This document shows, in pieces, positions 47,671-59,900 of a stretch of DNA of 64,000 bases. Each line of letters opens with the position of its first letter. Positions within the stretch are counted from its first letter, which is position 1. Source of the DNA: Spirodela intermedia (lineage: Eukaryota; Streptophyta; Magnoliopsida; Alismatales; Araceae); NCBI GenBank assembly GCA_902729315.2, contig LR746280.1:843501-907500 (forward strand). Reading direction: 5' to 3'. The notes under the pieces are model-generated. The model was given only the letters and a program-made list of their open reading frames with translations, was not told the DNA's origin and did no database searches. Both the position numbers and the translations under genes were made by a program.

Positions 47671-48101
47671 TGTAGACCTGACCCCAGCCGGAGAGCTCGG
47701 TGGCGGAGGTGACGGACCTGTAGTTCTTGAGGTCGTGCTCACCGCCGATGACCCGAAAGCTGAGGATGTGCCTCTTTCGTCCAGCATCTCCAGCCTATCG
47801 ATGCTGGTGGAGGCCGGAAGGCCGGAGATGACGGCCAACTCCCGCACGCTGTCCACGCCGCCGTCGTCCTGCGTCACTGCGCAGCTCTTGATGAGGTGCT
47901 TGTGGCGCTCCGGCTGGTCGAATCTCCTCACGATGGACCACACCGCCCCCAGCGGCGCGTCGATGCGCTGGGTTATGAGGGAGGTGCAAGTCCCCGCCGG
48001 CTGGTCGGGCTCGTGATGGTGCGTGCGGATTAGAGTCTCTAGCACGGACAACTCTTCTTCGGACACCCCCCGCCGCAGGCTTTCCCCTTGTCGGGATCCA
48101 T
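47671..48101 (-). pseudogene. PYL2-like pseudogene, N-terminal part (unit B)
   Basis: Matches codons 1 to about 143 of the intact receptor, starting at an ATG equivalent at 48101. It has at least two frame-breaking losses relative to unit A: one near the start (48085-48095) and one in the region equivalent to the ERLEMLDDE segment (47775-47785). At 47675 it stops at the copia element, and the remaining codons lie at 33587-33730. Conservation is high apart from these lesions. Confidence 0.9.
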
Positions 48102-48326
48102 GCCCCCCCTTGCTGTAGAGAGAGCGAGAGAGAGAGAGAGAGAGAGGGGAAGGGGGGGGGGGCTTCTGTGCATGGTTCCGTTGGTTGCGGCAGAAGATAC
48201 CCGTTGGTTGCTGTAGGGGGAGAGGGGCTTCTTGTGTGCACAGTTGCAAGTAATACGCTTTCATTATAATTTTGTATTAATACTCAAATTCGTTTGATTG
48301 CCGTACAACTGAGCGTCAGTGGTACG

Positions 48327-48517
48327 CTCAACGTCTGTTTTCCCTGCTCTTCACTCACTCACTCATGAGCGAGCGAGCAAGAGAGAGAGAGAGAGGGAAG
48401 ACCAGTGCGCTAACTATCTGTTTTCCAAGTTCTTTAGTCACGAGCGAGAGAGAATGTGTGGGAGAGAGAGAGAGAGGGAAGACCAGTGCGCTAACCGTTT
48501 GGTTTCCCAGTTCTTTA

Positions 48518-48572
<55 letters not shown>

Positions 48573-48600
48573 AGACCGGTGCATTGACAATTGAGCTGCT
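48327..48600. repeat. Tandem repeats with long (GA)n in the PYL-ABCC spacer (unit B)
   Basis: Counterpart of the array at 27662-27865. Copies begin near 48327, 48405, 48486 and 48579, with longer GA runs; the run at 48523-48568 is over 40 bases. The array lies between the broken receptor and the 3' end of the working ABCC gene. Confidence 0.8.
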
Positions 48601-48677
48601 AGTTAGTGAGAATCGACCGATTAGGACCCCTCTTCAGTGCGTTGACAATCTCTTCCTCTCCCGGCCGTCCCCGCCTT

Positions 48678-51600
48678 CTACCCGGTGAAGAGGTTCTGAG
48701 AGGAGTTGCTCCTTCTCCAACTGGACCAGTACTCCGCCACCAGCTTCGAGAATGCGGAGCCGCTCTCCGCCATAAGTCTGGAGGGCACGTCGTACTCTAC
48801 GATGCTTCCTGCAAGATCAGGAACCGACACCGGGCAACGATGAGGATTCTCTGGATCAGTTCTTCTTCCCGTGTGGGGGAGAGGAAGCGGCGTACCGAAA
48901 GAGAGCACCAAGATCATGTCGCTTTCGACGACGGTGGGGACTCGGTGCGCCACCGTAATGACGGTGCACCGGCCGAACTCCTGCTTGATGATCCTCTGCA
49001 GCGTCGCGTCGGTGGCGGAGTCGATCGACGCCGTGGCTTCGTCCAGGACGAGGATCCGGTTCCGCCGGAGGAGGACCCGCCCGAGGCAGAACAGCTGGCG
49101 CTGCCCGGCGCTCCAGTTGTCCCCCTCGTCGCTCACTTTACGGCAACCAAGGAAAGAATGGAACATTAGACCTGAGGTGTGTAGAGGTTTTAGGGTTTAG
49201 GTTTTATGGAGAACCTGAGGAGTCCAGGAGGTCTGGAAGGCTGGCGATCGTCTTCTTGAGCTGGCATTTCTCCAATGCCTGAACAGCAACATACGTTGCA
49301 ATTAAAGGAATGTTAGACGCGAGCGGAGTAGAATGTTAGATCGAGGTATCACCTCCCAGATCTCGTGATCAGTGTGAAGACCGAGAGGATCGAGGTTGCT
49401 ACGGACGCTGCCGCGGAAGAGACTCGGCTCCTGCGGGATGATGCTGAGGTGCATCCTCAGGTCCTTCAAGCCGATCGAGCAGATGTCCAGACCGTCGACG
49501 AGTATCCTCCCGCCGGCGGGATCCACCACGCGGAACAGTGCGCTTATCAGTGTCGTCTTCCCGCTGCCTGTTCTCCCGACGACTCCCACCTTGTGGCCGG
49601 CGGCGAAGGTGCACGTTATCCCCTTGAGGACCAGAGGCGCGTTCGGGCGGTACTTGATCTATAACCCTCAAATCATCACCACAGATGGTGTGAGAATTTT
49701 GGAAATATCTTGAATGAAGGATTTTTTTGGTATCCTCTCTACCTTGAGATCTTCCAGATCGATTCTCCCTTCTGCCGGCCATTGCGGCGGCGGCCTGCGA
49801 GCTTCGATTGTGGCGGGGGGCTCCGATGGAATCTGCATGAACTGCTTGATCCGTTCCACAGAGATAATGTAATTGTCCAAGCTGGAGTACCAACGAGTTA
49901 AGAACCCTTGGCAGGCCCTCAGATTTAGGGCGTACGTCAAGGTGAGGCCCACGAACCCTAACAGCACCATTCACCAGCGTGGAATTCAGCGAGAAGGTCA
50001 CGACTATACAGCTGATGATAGTCGCAGATTTAACATATCAGTTCGTTGCTCTGCAATACTCACCCGGTGATACGCTCTCCTTCGGAAGCAGCAGGAGGAA
50101 GACGGCTGCGGCTACGACGGTGATGTTCTGGAGAGATTCCACTCGCAAGAGCAGCCACTCCATGGCGGCGATGGAGTGGAAGAACTGCGACGCGTCGGTG
50201 TTGATCAGCTCCATGTTCCTCCGGACGGACCTCTCCCCGCCGGAGAACGCTCTGATCGTAACGGCACCGAGGGAGGTCTCCGCCGCGTGGTTCGTGAGGG
50301 GAGCCTTCGTCGTCCCGTTGATCCTCACAATCTCTCTCGCAGAGGACAGATAGTACCTCTTCAGTTCCGAGCAGAAGACAGACGATACCTCACAATCAGA
50401 TGATGTCCGCTATTTCTAGAGTGTCCGCAACAATAAGTCGCGCGGTATAGAGAGAAGGCGAAGGCGCACCTGATAATACCTCACGGCAATGGTTACCGGA
50501 ACAGCCACAATCAAGATCTGCCATGTGACTACCGCCATTACCAGCACCGTCGCCATCACTTCCAGTATACCCGACAGGGAGAAGCAGAGGGCATAGGGGA
50601 TGTCGTAATCCAAGATGCTCATGTCTGAGGAGGCCTGCAATACGTCAGTTGAGAGTTAGAAGGAGCTATTAAAGGTAACTAGCTAAGCAGGTATCTTACT
50701 CTGGTGAGAATCCTTCCGACGGGTGTCGAGTCAAAGAACGCCATGGGAGCTCTGAACAAGGATTCCATCAATCCGGAGAAGAAGGCCATGGAGGCCTTCA
50801 GTCCTAAATGAGTGGACAGAAGACTCCTCGTGTACATGGCGACGCCGCTCAGGGAAGATAACGCCGTGTATACACCAACCAGTGTGATATTTCCCATATT
50901 GGGAATCCGAATCGCATATGCAAGCCAGAAAGTAGAAAGTGACTGGAGAAGAACAAACCCAGACTGGAATAAGATGATCAGGACAAGGTGAAGAAACCCA
51001 TTTGAAAAGGAGACGTAGTCAACGTATGGCTTCCACCCAAGGTTTCCCCCATCCTTTGTTTCGTCCTCGGTCAACTGAATCTTGGAGGCGTTTGTAATGG
51101 ACGACGCATCTTCTGCTTTCTGCTGGTGCCGATCGTTTGGTTGTGCCTCGGGTCTGGTTTCCAGAATATCTGGGGATTCGTAGCGCTCCGACTCGTGGGC
51201 ACTGACGAGCTGTTCGAAAGCCGTGCCCACCTCCAGAAGCTCCTCGTAACGTCCCGCCTGAGTGATTCGTCCCTCCTCCATTACCAGGATCCTGTCCACT
51301 TGCGAGAGGAACTCGATCTGGTGGGTGACGAGTACGACTGTCTTGCTCCTGAGGGCGGTCAGGACGCAGTCCTGCAACCAAGGTCGGGTCCATCAAGTCA
51401 TAGGAAAAGAGTAGACAACAGCAATCAGCGTCAAAATCGGCATCAACATCTTACGTTGAAGAGGACTGCAGCGGTGTGAGCATCCACAGCGCTGAATGGA
51501 TCGTCGAGGAGGAAGACATCCGCGTCACTGTAGACTGCTCTGGCAAGCTGGATCCTCTGCTTCTGCCCTCCGCTCATGTTCAGGCCCCTCTGCCCGATCT

Positions 51601-53956
51601 CGGTGAGGTCCCCGTGGTCAAAGCTGTCGATGTCCTTGTCCAGCGCGCAGGATCTGATGACCATCTCGTATCTCGTCTCCTCCATAGGCTTCCCGTACAG
51701 TATGTTGTCTCTGATGGTCCCGCTCTGAATCCATGAGGTTTGTGAGACGTAGGCGATGGAGCCAAAGACCTCGACCTGCGATGAAGACGACGAAGAATCT
51801 CCGTTTAAGTCACTGCAAGGAATCAGAGAAGGAGAGAGACTTCGGAGGTGAGCTCACAGATCCGGAGACTCTGTTAAGCTCCCCGAGAATCGCCTGCAAC
51901 AGCGAAGATTTCCCCGCGCCGACGGGCCCACAGACTGCAAGCTTGTGGCCTCTCTGCACCTCTACATCTACATTCCTCAAGGCGGCAACCGAGACGGCGG
52001 GATCCCATCTGAACTCCCCCTTGCGTATTCTAACGCCGAGCTCCGAGCTGTAGACGGGCCTCCTCTGAACGTCCTCTTCCTTGATCTCGTCTTCCAGCAG
52101 GAATCTGTCCAGACGATCCAGCGACACCTTCATCTGGATCAGCGCGGAGATCACCTCGGGCAGCATCCGCATAGGTTCCGCCATGACCTTCAGCGTCGCC
52201 AGCACAGTGAAGATGGTTCCGGCGTTCAGCGGCGCACTGCCAGTGGCGACGCACCCGGCGAAGATCACAGCCGAGACTAGGATGGGCGACATCCAGTAGA
52301 GCACCGACCCGTAGGATTTCATGATCTGGAGGCCAGAAAGGTACTTGAATTCCACGTCCCTCAGGGCCTGGATCGTCGCCCTGAATTTCTCCTCCCACGA
52401 CTGCAATTTGATGATCTTCATGTTATTGAGGGCCTCGGAGGTTGCCCGGAGTCTGTCGTCCTGGCCGGCCATGAACCGGAGCTGGTAGGTCTTCAGCGAA
52501 TTGGCGAAGGGGACGTTTAGTGTTGCGCAGAGGAGCAGAGGAACAAGGCCAGGGAGAGCCCCCACGCCCACCGTGACGAGGAGGATAACGATGGCGGAGA
52601 CGAGCTGAAGGGTAAGACTCCACCCATAGTGAAACCACCATGGGAACTCTCCCAGTCTGTATGCGTCCACGGCGATGTAGTTGACGATCTCACCCGTGGA
52701 GTGGTTCCTCCTCCCCACACTGGACAGCTTCAGCTGCTTCTGAAAGACAGCCGCCATGACGGAGGATCTCATTTTCATCCCGGCCCTTCTCGCGTCGAAG
52801 AACCAGTGCCTCTGCGAGAGAGACTCCGTGGCCTTGATGACCACCAGCAGACCCAGAAGAAGCAGACTGGATCTCAGATCCTCATCCCCTCTGGTACCAG
52901 AATACTCCACGAAGGCGTAGAGAATCAGCGGAGAAGCTATGGTGGAAGCAGAGAACAGTAGAGCGTAGACCCCCACGAACACCATCTCCTTCCAGTAACA
53001 CCTTCCCACGGTGCAGAGTAGTAGGTTGCTGACTCTAGCTTCGTCTTCTGCGCGTAGCGCATTCCACTGGTGGGAGAATGCTTGGGAGGCAAGGACGGCG
53101 TCGTCTTCTTGGGCTAAGCCAGGTATGTCCTCGGGGAGTAATGGCTTCCGGTTCCCCGAACGTAGAAGGGGGTTCAACCAGGAGAAGGCCAATCTACTCC
53201 AGATGCCCGCCATGGATATCTCCGTTTTAGTTTCTCCTCCATCTGCGTACAGAAGAGGCTCGGACAAGCCCTGGTCGGGGATTGTTCCGGGTGGCGGATT
53301 CCTGGTGAGTCTGAAGGCACAGAGTAGCAGTAGAAAGCTCATTGCCCACTCTACAATGTCGAGGATTTCCAGTTTGCCTTCTCTGTCCACAAGGATCATC
53401 AGGTTCAGAAGAGTAAGAAGGACGGAGGAAGAAACCCACCAGGTGACGACTAGGACTCGTATCCGTGGCGTCCTCTGGACGAGCATGGAGAGGGCGACGA
53501 CCATCCAAATCAGCCCCCGGATGAAATAGTTTCTCTGGGCTCCGGCATTGGAGGCAGCACACTTGAGGCCTGTGACGATGAACGCAGCACCTGTGATGGC
53601 GGAGCTGGCTGAACAGAAGAGGTAGAAGACCAGGTTCCTGGGTCTGTTTCCATAAGTGGGGCTCTTCTTCCCGAAGACGAAGCCGATCAGCAAACTGAGA
53701 GAGTAGCCGAGGAGGAAGACGGTGTGGATGGCGTCCAGGAAGCTCCGCTGGGAGCAGAGATTTCCCAAATTGAACCCTTCCGGGCAAGGCCACGGGATCT
53801 GCCCTGCAGTTCCGAAAATCAGACAGAGAAATCATCACCAATCAGACCCAATAAATGCAGAAAACGGAAGGAGGATTCATCACCTGGAAGAAGCCCGGAG
53901 AAGGCGTCAGCTGATAAGCCAGAAGGCAAACGGTACAGCCATGCCGAAGAAACCAT
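48678..53956 (-). CDS. ABCC-type (MRP) ABC transporter, ABCC8-like, 11 exons, intact
   Basis: Exons in order: 53956-53884, 53803-51858, 51775-51455, 51371-50700, 50634-50470, 50358-50064, 49957-49743, 49658-49353, 49278-49215, 49135-48896 and 48808-48678. All junctions are GT-AG and in phase, giving 1475 residues, normal for plant ABCCs. It has an N-terminal hydrophobic TMD0 and two TMD-NBD halves. NBD1: Walker [10 protein letters not shown] (650-658), signature LNMSGGQ (738-744), Walker B VFLLDD. NBD2: Walker A GRTGSGKT (1257-1264), signature WSAGQ (1360-1364), Walker B ILVLDE (1380-1385). Family members pump glutathione conjugates and other organic anions across vacuolar or plasma membranes. 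The C-terminal KLVAEYWSS block resembles the ABCC8 group. Two ABRE boxes lie upstream. The substrate is unknown. Confidence 0.93.
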
Positions 53957-55190
53957 CGTCACCCTCGCGGTCGTCGCCCCGCCGCTAGCACGAGGTTGGT
54001 GGGCTAACCTTCATAACCCTTTGGTTACTGGTGGTCTTCATCATACCCTAACTTCTTGTCCATCGTAACCCAGTTTGATCATCGAAATGGATTTAAATTG
54101 CTCTTGAGCGAGATTCGGGACACATTTTTGTGAAGAGGTTGGTTCTTATTTTTTCTGCAATTTATTTATTTGAAGCCTCTACTTGACATGCCCGCGATCC
54201 ACCTGATCTACTCGTGAATGGTAGGCTGTACATGTTTCGATTGACGCACGTTGGGTGGGGGAGGCGGGGACGTGGTTTTTGTCTTCTCCGTTATTGTAAA
54301 TTTTATTCGATTTTTTTCTAAACTTGTGAGATCTTGGGGTTTTCACCTTCCTACGCGCGCCAGCCGCCTTTTAGCCCTTCCATATTACCTTCTCTCCCTT
54401 GGCCCACATCCCATGTCCTTACAATTTCCCCATCCTGCCGTTGACTGTAGTTGGTAACTTGCCCCTTCCACTTGCCCACGTCCCTATGTACTGTCACCGG
54501 TACACGTGGCCTCCGGCACAGCCGTAAACTACTCACTACCAACTGGCACACGTGGCCTTTGCCGGCATCTCTGACCCGTTCGTATTGTGGCCGTTGCTTA
54601 TCCACTGCCGTTCTACAGTCAATGAAGACTGCTGTGTGGAAGGACTAGAGTGATGAGGGAACAATTCTAATATATGTGCATCAGCGGAGGTAATTTTTCA
54701 AAGACTTTGAAATTGGGATATTTTCTTCCCTGTCTAATGCATATATTGAAACAATGAAGGTTCTACGGAAGGGAAATTATTATACTAGTATCATTCGACG
54801 TTTAAAATAGTTTACAGAATAAGGTATTAGATAGATTCATTCATTTTCTTTTCTACGTTTGAGATCCAAATCAATGGTCATCAAGGACATTAGCATTAAT
54901 ACGGGGTTATTTTAATTATTTCTGAAGTAAAGCCAAAGATACACTTTCAGCCTAGATGTTCATAATGATTGGCTGGCGTAAGTAGATTCATTCCATTTAA
55001 ATAATGAAATTAGTGGGCTTACCCTTGAATTGTCTAGTACGATAATTATGAAAGAAATTCTTTCCATCAAATGAAGATGACAACTCGCTTGATGACACCA
55101 AAATATGTACTTGAAGGAGAGTAAAAAGAATATTTTATAGAACACTGATTGTGTTTCTACCTAGGGTGGGCACAAGATAGCTGAAATGGA
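53957..55190 (-). promoter_or_regulatory. Upstream region of the ABCC gene
   Basis: No coding sequence. 54350-54600 is GC-richer and holds two ACACGTGGC boxes. From 54660 on it is AT-rich. I did not find an obvious TATA box at the expected distance from 53956, so the start site is unknown. Confidence 0.5.
54502..54556. promoter_or_regulatory. Two ABRE/G-box elements (ACACGTGGC) upstream of ABCC
   Basis: Identical nonamers at 54502-54510 and 54548-54556, each followed by CCT, 46 bases apart and about 550-600 bases upstream of the ABCC start codon. ACGTGGC is the canonical ABA-response element bound by ABF/AREB bZIP factors. Paired ABREs are the form usually needed for ABA response. Activity here is inference. 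Confidence 0.6.
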
Positions 55191-55199
55191 TTGTGAACC

Positions 55200-55440
55200 A
55201 TTGAAAAGAAAGTAAGTGCTTACTGGTATCAAAAGTTTCATACAACTTTTCTATATATAATTACAAGCCAACTTCATAAAAGTTGAAAGGATATGAGTCA
55301 AGGCTAGGTTCATGGTAGTATTGACACTAAAAATTTCACTAAATTACATTATGATCATAGTTTTATTATTTATGTTTGTGACAGTAATATTATCTTTGGG
55401 TCAAACAAAAAAAGTTACACTAGATCTTCAGAAATTGTAA
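55200..55440 (+). mobile_element. Fragment of copia reverse transcriptase
   Basis: Plus-strand reading with stops gives a short run ending YVCDSNIIFGSNK near 55365-55410. This resembles the copia catalytic block YVDDIIFGS, with upstream residues also fitting. The aspartates are lost. No LTRs are visible. Confidence 0.5.
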
Positions 55441-56050
55441 AGGATGGTCATCATGACCTAGATCCTACATTCCTTTGTAGTGTTTTGGTCATCATGATGT
55501 ACATGCCCTCTCCAAGGACTCCATCCTTGTGTTCTACCAAATCGTTAGAGAAAAAATAGTAGATTCTAGCCTTAGCAATCTATTGGGTTTTTGACAGCTC
55601 TGACTTGATATTTCTCTAATCACCTTGTAGATTACAGTGCTCTAGGTTGCCGAAACTGGAGAAGCTTCTCACTTCCCTCTACTAGATTTCATGGCTCTAT
55701 GTAGCCAAACCAGAAGAACTCACCCACTTTATCCTCTAGACTTTACGGCCTAGGTGGTCATATTGCAGAAGTTCCCAACTTCTCTCTTCATAAATTCTTA
55801 ATCACGATTTAAAGAAAATAAGAAAGAAAGAGATACTCAATGGTGAATATATACTTTGGTGCTTAATCACGATTGTTGCAGCATTGAGAATCAAATTCTT
55901 ATCCTTCTTTTCCTCTTTGTTGAGATGATAAGGAAACGTGGATGGAGTGGATCGTGGTCCTTTATCTTTCTTCTTCCTCCGTGCGATCTTCTTATCTTTG
56001 ATTTTCAATTATTGTTCTCTTCAGTCTTGATCACATGAAGGCGGTGCAAC
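55440..56050. other. Intergenic DNA, nothing recognised
   Basis: No gene or element identified. Composition rises in GC toward the repeat block that follows. Confidence 0.5.
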
Positions 56051-56059
56051 CAGACATCT

Positions 56060-56480
56060 TTATCTTCTCCTTTTCCGGCTAATACTAGAGATTTCGCGTC
56101 GTTTATTCTCCTCCTTTTTCTGGCGAATATTAACGCGATTGTCCGTCATTGAGCTCCTCGTTTTTTCCGGCGATGATCAGCTTGATTTTTCGTCGTCGAG
56201 CGCCTCCTATTCGGTGCACATCCGAGAGCGTCTTTTCTCCTGAAACTCCTTAATTCGGTGCCAATCTGAAAGCCTTTTCATCTCCCGTCTGGTTTTCTTG
56301 TTCCATTCTCCTTCTGTTTCCGGCGCAAATCCGAGAGCTTTTTCATCGTCGTTCTGCTCTTGTTTCCGGCATAAATACGAGAGTCCTTTGGTCGTCGTTC
56401 TCCCCTCCCATTTCAGGGGCAAATCTGACAGTCTTTTCCTCGTTATTCTCCTCCAGTGTCTAGCACAGACCCTAGAGCTT
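56060..56480. repeat. Degenerate tandem repeats of about 60 bp
   Basis: Seven or so diverged units, each with a core like TTTCCGGCGCAAATCCGAGAG followed by CTTTTTCATCGTCGTTCTCCTCC. The clearest copies start near 56200, 56255, 56318, 56368 and 56413. Unit lengths vary from about 45 to 65. Minus-strand frames over them (56536-56207) are repeat-encoded and probably not a gene. Confidence 0.65.
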
Positions 56481-56859
56481 CTTCCCATTCTTTTTCTTTT
56501 TCTTCTTAGGCTCGGCAGAGAATGATTTTTCTCCACCGATAAGTCGACGAGTCCATGTTTTCACCAGAGGAATCAATCGTTTTCTGTCGCTATTTCTGCC
56601 ATACTTTCTCTGTTGGTCCCTCGATTTCCATCGTGATTTTACGTTCGTTTTCCTGTCCCGATCTTCTAACTGTTCTTCCTCGTTAGTCCCTTGCTTTGTA
56701 TCAGATTTGACATTCTTTTTCCGTAGCGATAATCCGTCTATTCTCCTCGTTCGTTAATGATTCCTTTTCACAATTTCCCGTCCGTTTCCTCTGTCGTTTT
56801 TCTCTGTCACGTTAAGTCCGTCACGCGAGACAGACAGGAGACAGGAGAGAATTTAGTAT

Positions 56860-56860
56860 A

Positions 56861-56914
<54 letters not shown>
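56860..56914. repeat. (GA)n microsatellite with GAAA interruptions
   Basis: AG dinucleotide tract of about 55 bases interrupted twice by an extra AA. It lies at the boundary between the GC-richer repeat block and AT-rich DNA. Confidence 0.85.
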
Positions 56915-56919
56915 TTATT

Positions 56920-59900
56920 TCGGATATGGCTTTTAATACCCCTTAAATATATGGCCAACTATCCCAATCTTGTTAGCTCCATAAATCCAAGCCCATTACA
57001 TTAAGTATGACTTTTAAATTTTAGGCCTAATAATAAGTTCATTTCTCCTCAATTATCCTCAATTTTATAAAGACAAAACGTAAACATATTTTGCACTCTT
57101 TTTTTGTAATTATAGTCAAATATAAACTCCACAATATCTTTATCCTTTTAATTATCCTACAAATACTTTGAAACATTTTATGTATTTTCATTTTCATGAA
57201 GAAAATATGTAAGTATCTTCATGTGTTATGTCTTCATCAAAACGTTTGAAATATCTAAATTATCATATTAATCCTAGGTTTAAAAAGCACTCTCACTTAG
57301 ATTGGTTAAATAATTTGTCGATACATTGATTCCTTAATGATTGTCTTCTTAGGAAGAGCCTTCCCACCCACCTCAAGTGATGCAACTGAAATTTTGGCTT
57401 GATAATGATTTGATCAAGTTGATGCAATTTGAGTTACACAGTTGAAGTCTCATCTTTGAATCCACAAAAGACTTGACTTACATGAAGATTTTTCACCTTG
57501 ACCCCATATTATGAAGAAACTTTGACCCTTTAGTCCACAAGGGTTTGATCTTGAGTCCACAAGGATCAAAATAGTTCTATTGAATCTACATAGGATGTGA
57601 GCTGAGTCCATAGAATCATAGAGATGGTTTCCTTGAGTCCATAGGGGAGCTAGAGTCCACCAATAGATGGAAATTACTTCATAGAAGAAGAAACTCATAA
57701 AAAATTATCGATTGAAATTGAAACATCTCTAGCTACATGAGGTGCCTTTAAATAAGTTGAAGTATTTTGATTTGGCACCTAAATTTAATTTTTAAATAAA
57801 ATTTGAAAATAAAAATAGAAGGAAAATAAAAAGGAAGTAAGAATAGAAGTGGAAATGAAAATGGTAAATATCTAAACATAGAAAGAAACTAATAATAAAA
57901 GGAATATTGAAATAGAAAGAGGTAAAAATAAGAGGATAAAATAATAATAACTAAAAATAGAAAGAGGTAAAAGTTAGAAAGAATTAAAAACAGAAATATG
58001 GGCTCAATTTCGTAATTGGGCTAGCTCCAACATAAATAGGTATTCATGTTGTCTATGCTTCTACTCCGGTTGATGTTAGACCTTAAATGGGCTCCATCAT
58101 CTAAGAATAGCCTGCATTGTAGTTGATGAAAAAATTAAATAGTGAGGCACTATGAAGCCTTTAAATATCTTTGTGTGGCCACATTAGTCAAAAAAAAATC
58201 ATCCTTCATTTGATATCAATTCCTAAGTTACATCAACAAGTGATTGCACCTCAAACTTTAAATAACTACTTTCCTCTAATTTCTAATGACACCCTTCAAC
58301 TTTACCAATGATCTGAATATTTTTAACAAGTAGCTAGATGTGTTCATATCTAAAAATTTCTCAATGTCTCTAATACCACTAGTGGTTCACTTGATTTAAT
58401 AAAGCACATAATCTTTTGGGGGAGCCCATCTTATTTTTTAAAAAAAAGGAAATGTGTTTAGAAAATCATATAACCATGCTAGTTTACATTGATGTTCAGA
58501 TTGTGAGATAAAAAACACATTTGAAGTATATGAATGTGTGTATATTCCATGAAAAGCCTAATACGCACATGCTCATGACTTGGATAATGTTATGGGTTAT
58601 TCCTTTTAATATTCATGAGGCGTTTAATCATATTTGCATAGATTTTATAAAATATCTAATTGTTTCCTCACACTATTCTAACCAAAATGTATTTCTTAGA
58701 ACACATGTTTATCATTCAATTTTATAAACTTATTGTGTGTTTACTCTCATAAGCTCGTATATCTGTATTTGATTTATGTCGTAACCCTTTATCTTGAATT
58801 ATCAATTCATATTGCATCATTTGGTACATTTTCAATGGTATCAAACTCAATGTCAAACTTCTCATTTGTGTTTTCATTGAAGATAAGAGAGGCATAGAAG
58901 GAACTAAGTGTGGGGGGGATGATGAATTTTCAGAAATATAGTAAAAAATAAAATTCAGATTTATTCATGCAAGGTGAAGCTCAATTTTTATAGCAGCTTA
59001 GCACTTGTCTGCTCAACTCTCCATAAGCCAAATCCCTACTAAAAATATTACAGATGTTGAACACAGGGCATTGACTTGCCATTGCTAGATTCATGACTTT
59101 TAGAGGCACACTTATATATAGTGCTTCATTTTAGATTGATGATTTTTGGGGGCAAATAGATAAATCTCTCACTTATCTTTCCAAGATTGATAAGTATAAT
59201 GGCCCAACTATATCAGTTCCATATTAATCCCTCATAAATTCTAGAACTTATCATGCACTTCATTGTAGTATTAATACTAGTTTCCAACCATATGGGAAAC
59301 AAAGGTTTAAGTTTACTAGAACCAAGGTCTATAGAGTTGGCATAACACCTTAAATATATTGCTTTAAAATCAACGGTTGAGTTATTTTCCTAAATTGATA
59401 AAGTGCCTTGATACATCATATAAGTATTATAGAATTAAAGTAGATGGGTTGAGAACTATAATGAATTATTTCTTGTATGGAAAAATATTTTCCTATTTTT
59501 TCTCTAGCTTCAATGGTCGAAGAGGCAGGCATTTTAGCCATTCAATAAGGAAAATATTTAATCAATGATACTATGATGATGTGGAATTATATTTTAAGAT
59601 GTTATTATTTCGTTGACGTTAAAAAATTAGTGGCTCAAATGGAAACATGTAGATGCAATATCTTAAATCATAACGTTGGTACCATTTTATTGGTCAATCC
59701 ATCTATGCTCATGGATGAAAATGTTCCTCTTTATCATTCAAGGCACAATTTTTCAGCATATGCAAAACATGAAAAAGCACTGAACCATTGTGATTTTAAG
59801 ATTTTAAATTTGTATAAAAAATAATGGCTATCCAATTATAATAATTTAAAAACTAGATAGTATTTTAGTGGTAAAATGTGACTTTTAAATCATGCTTCCA

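Larger units (their letters stand above)
33200..53956 (-). repeat. Tandem segmental duplicate, unit B (ABCC intact, PYL broken)
   Basis: Second copy of the PYL-ABCC segment in direct orientation to unit A, interrupted by the 13.9 kb copia insertion at 33731-47670. Without the insertion the unit runs 33200-33730 and 47676-53956. The part left of the insertion is strongly AT-shifted relative to unit A, whereas the right part keeps its GC content. Sequence beyond about 51.0 kb (5' half of ABCC and its promoter) has no counterpart in unit A. Confidence 0.85.

Noticed and set aside
47537-48016. 159-codon plus-strand frame across the copia LTR and PYL pseudogene
   Set aside because: Antisense to the pseudogene and starts inside the LTR.
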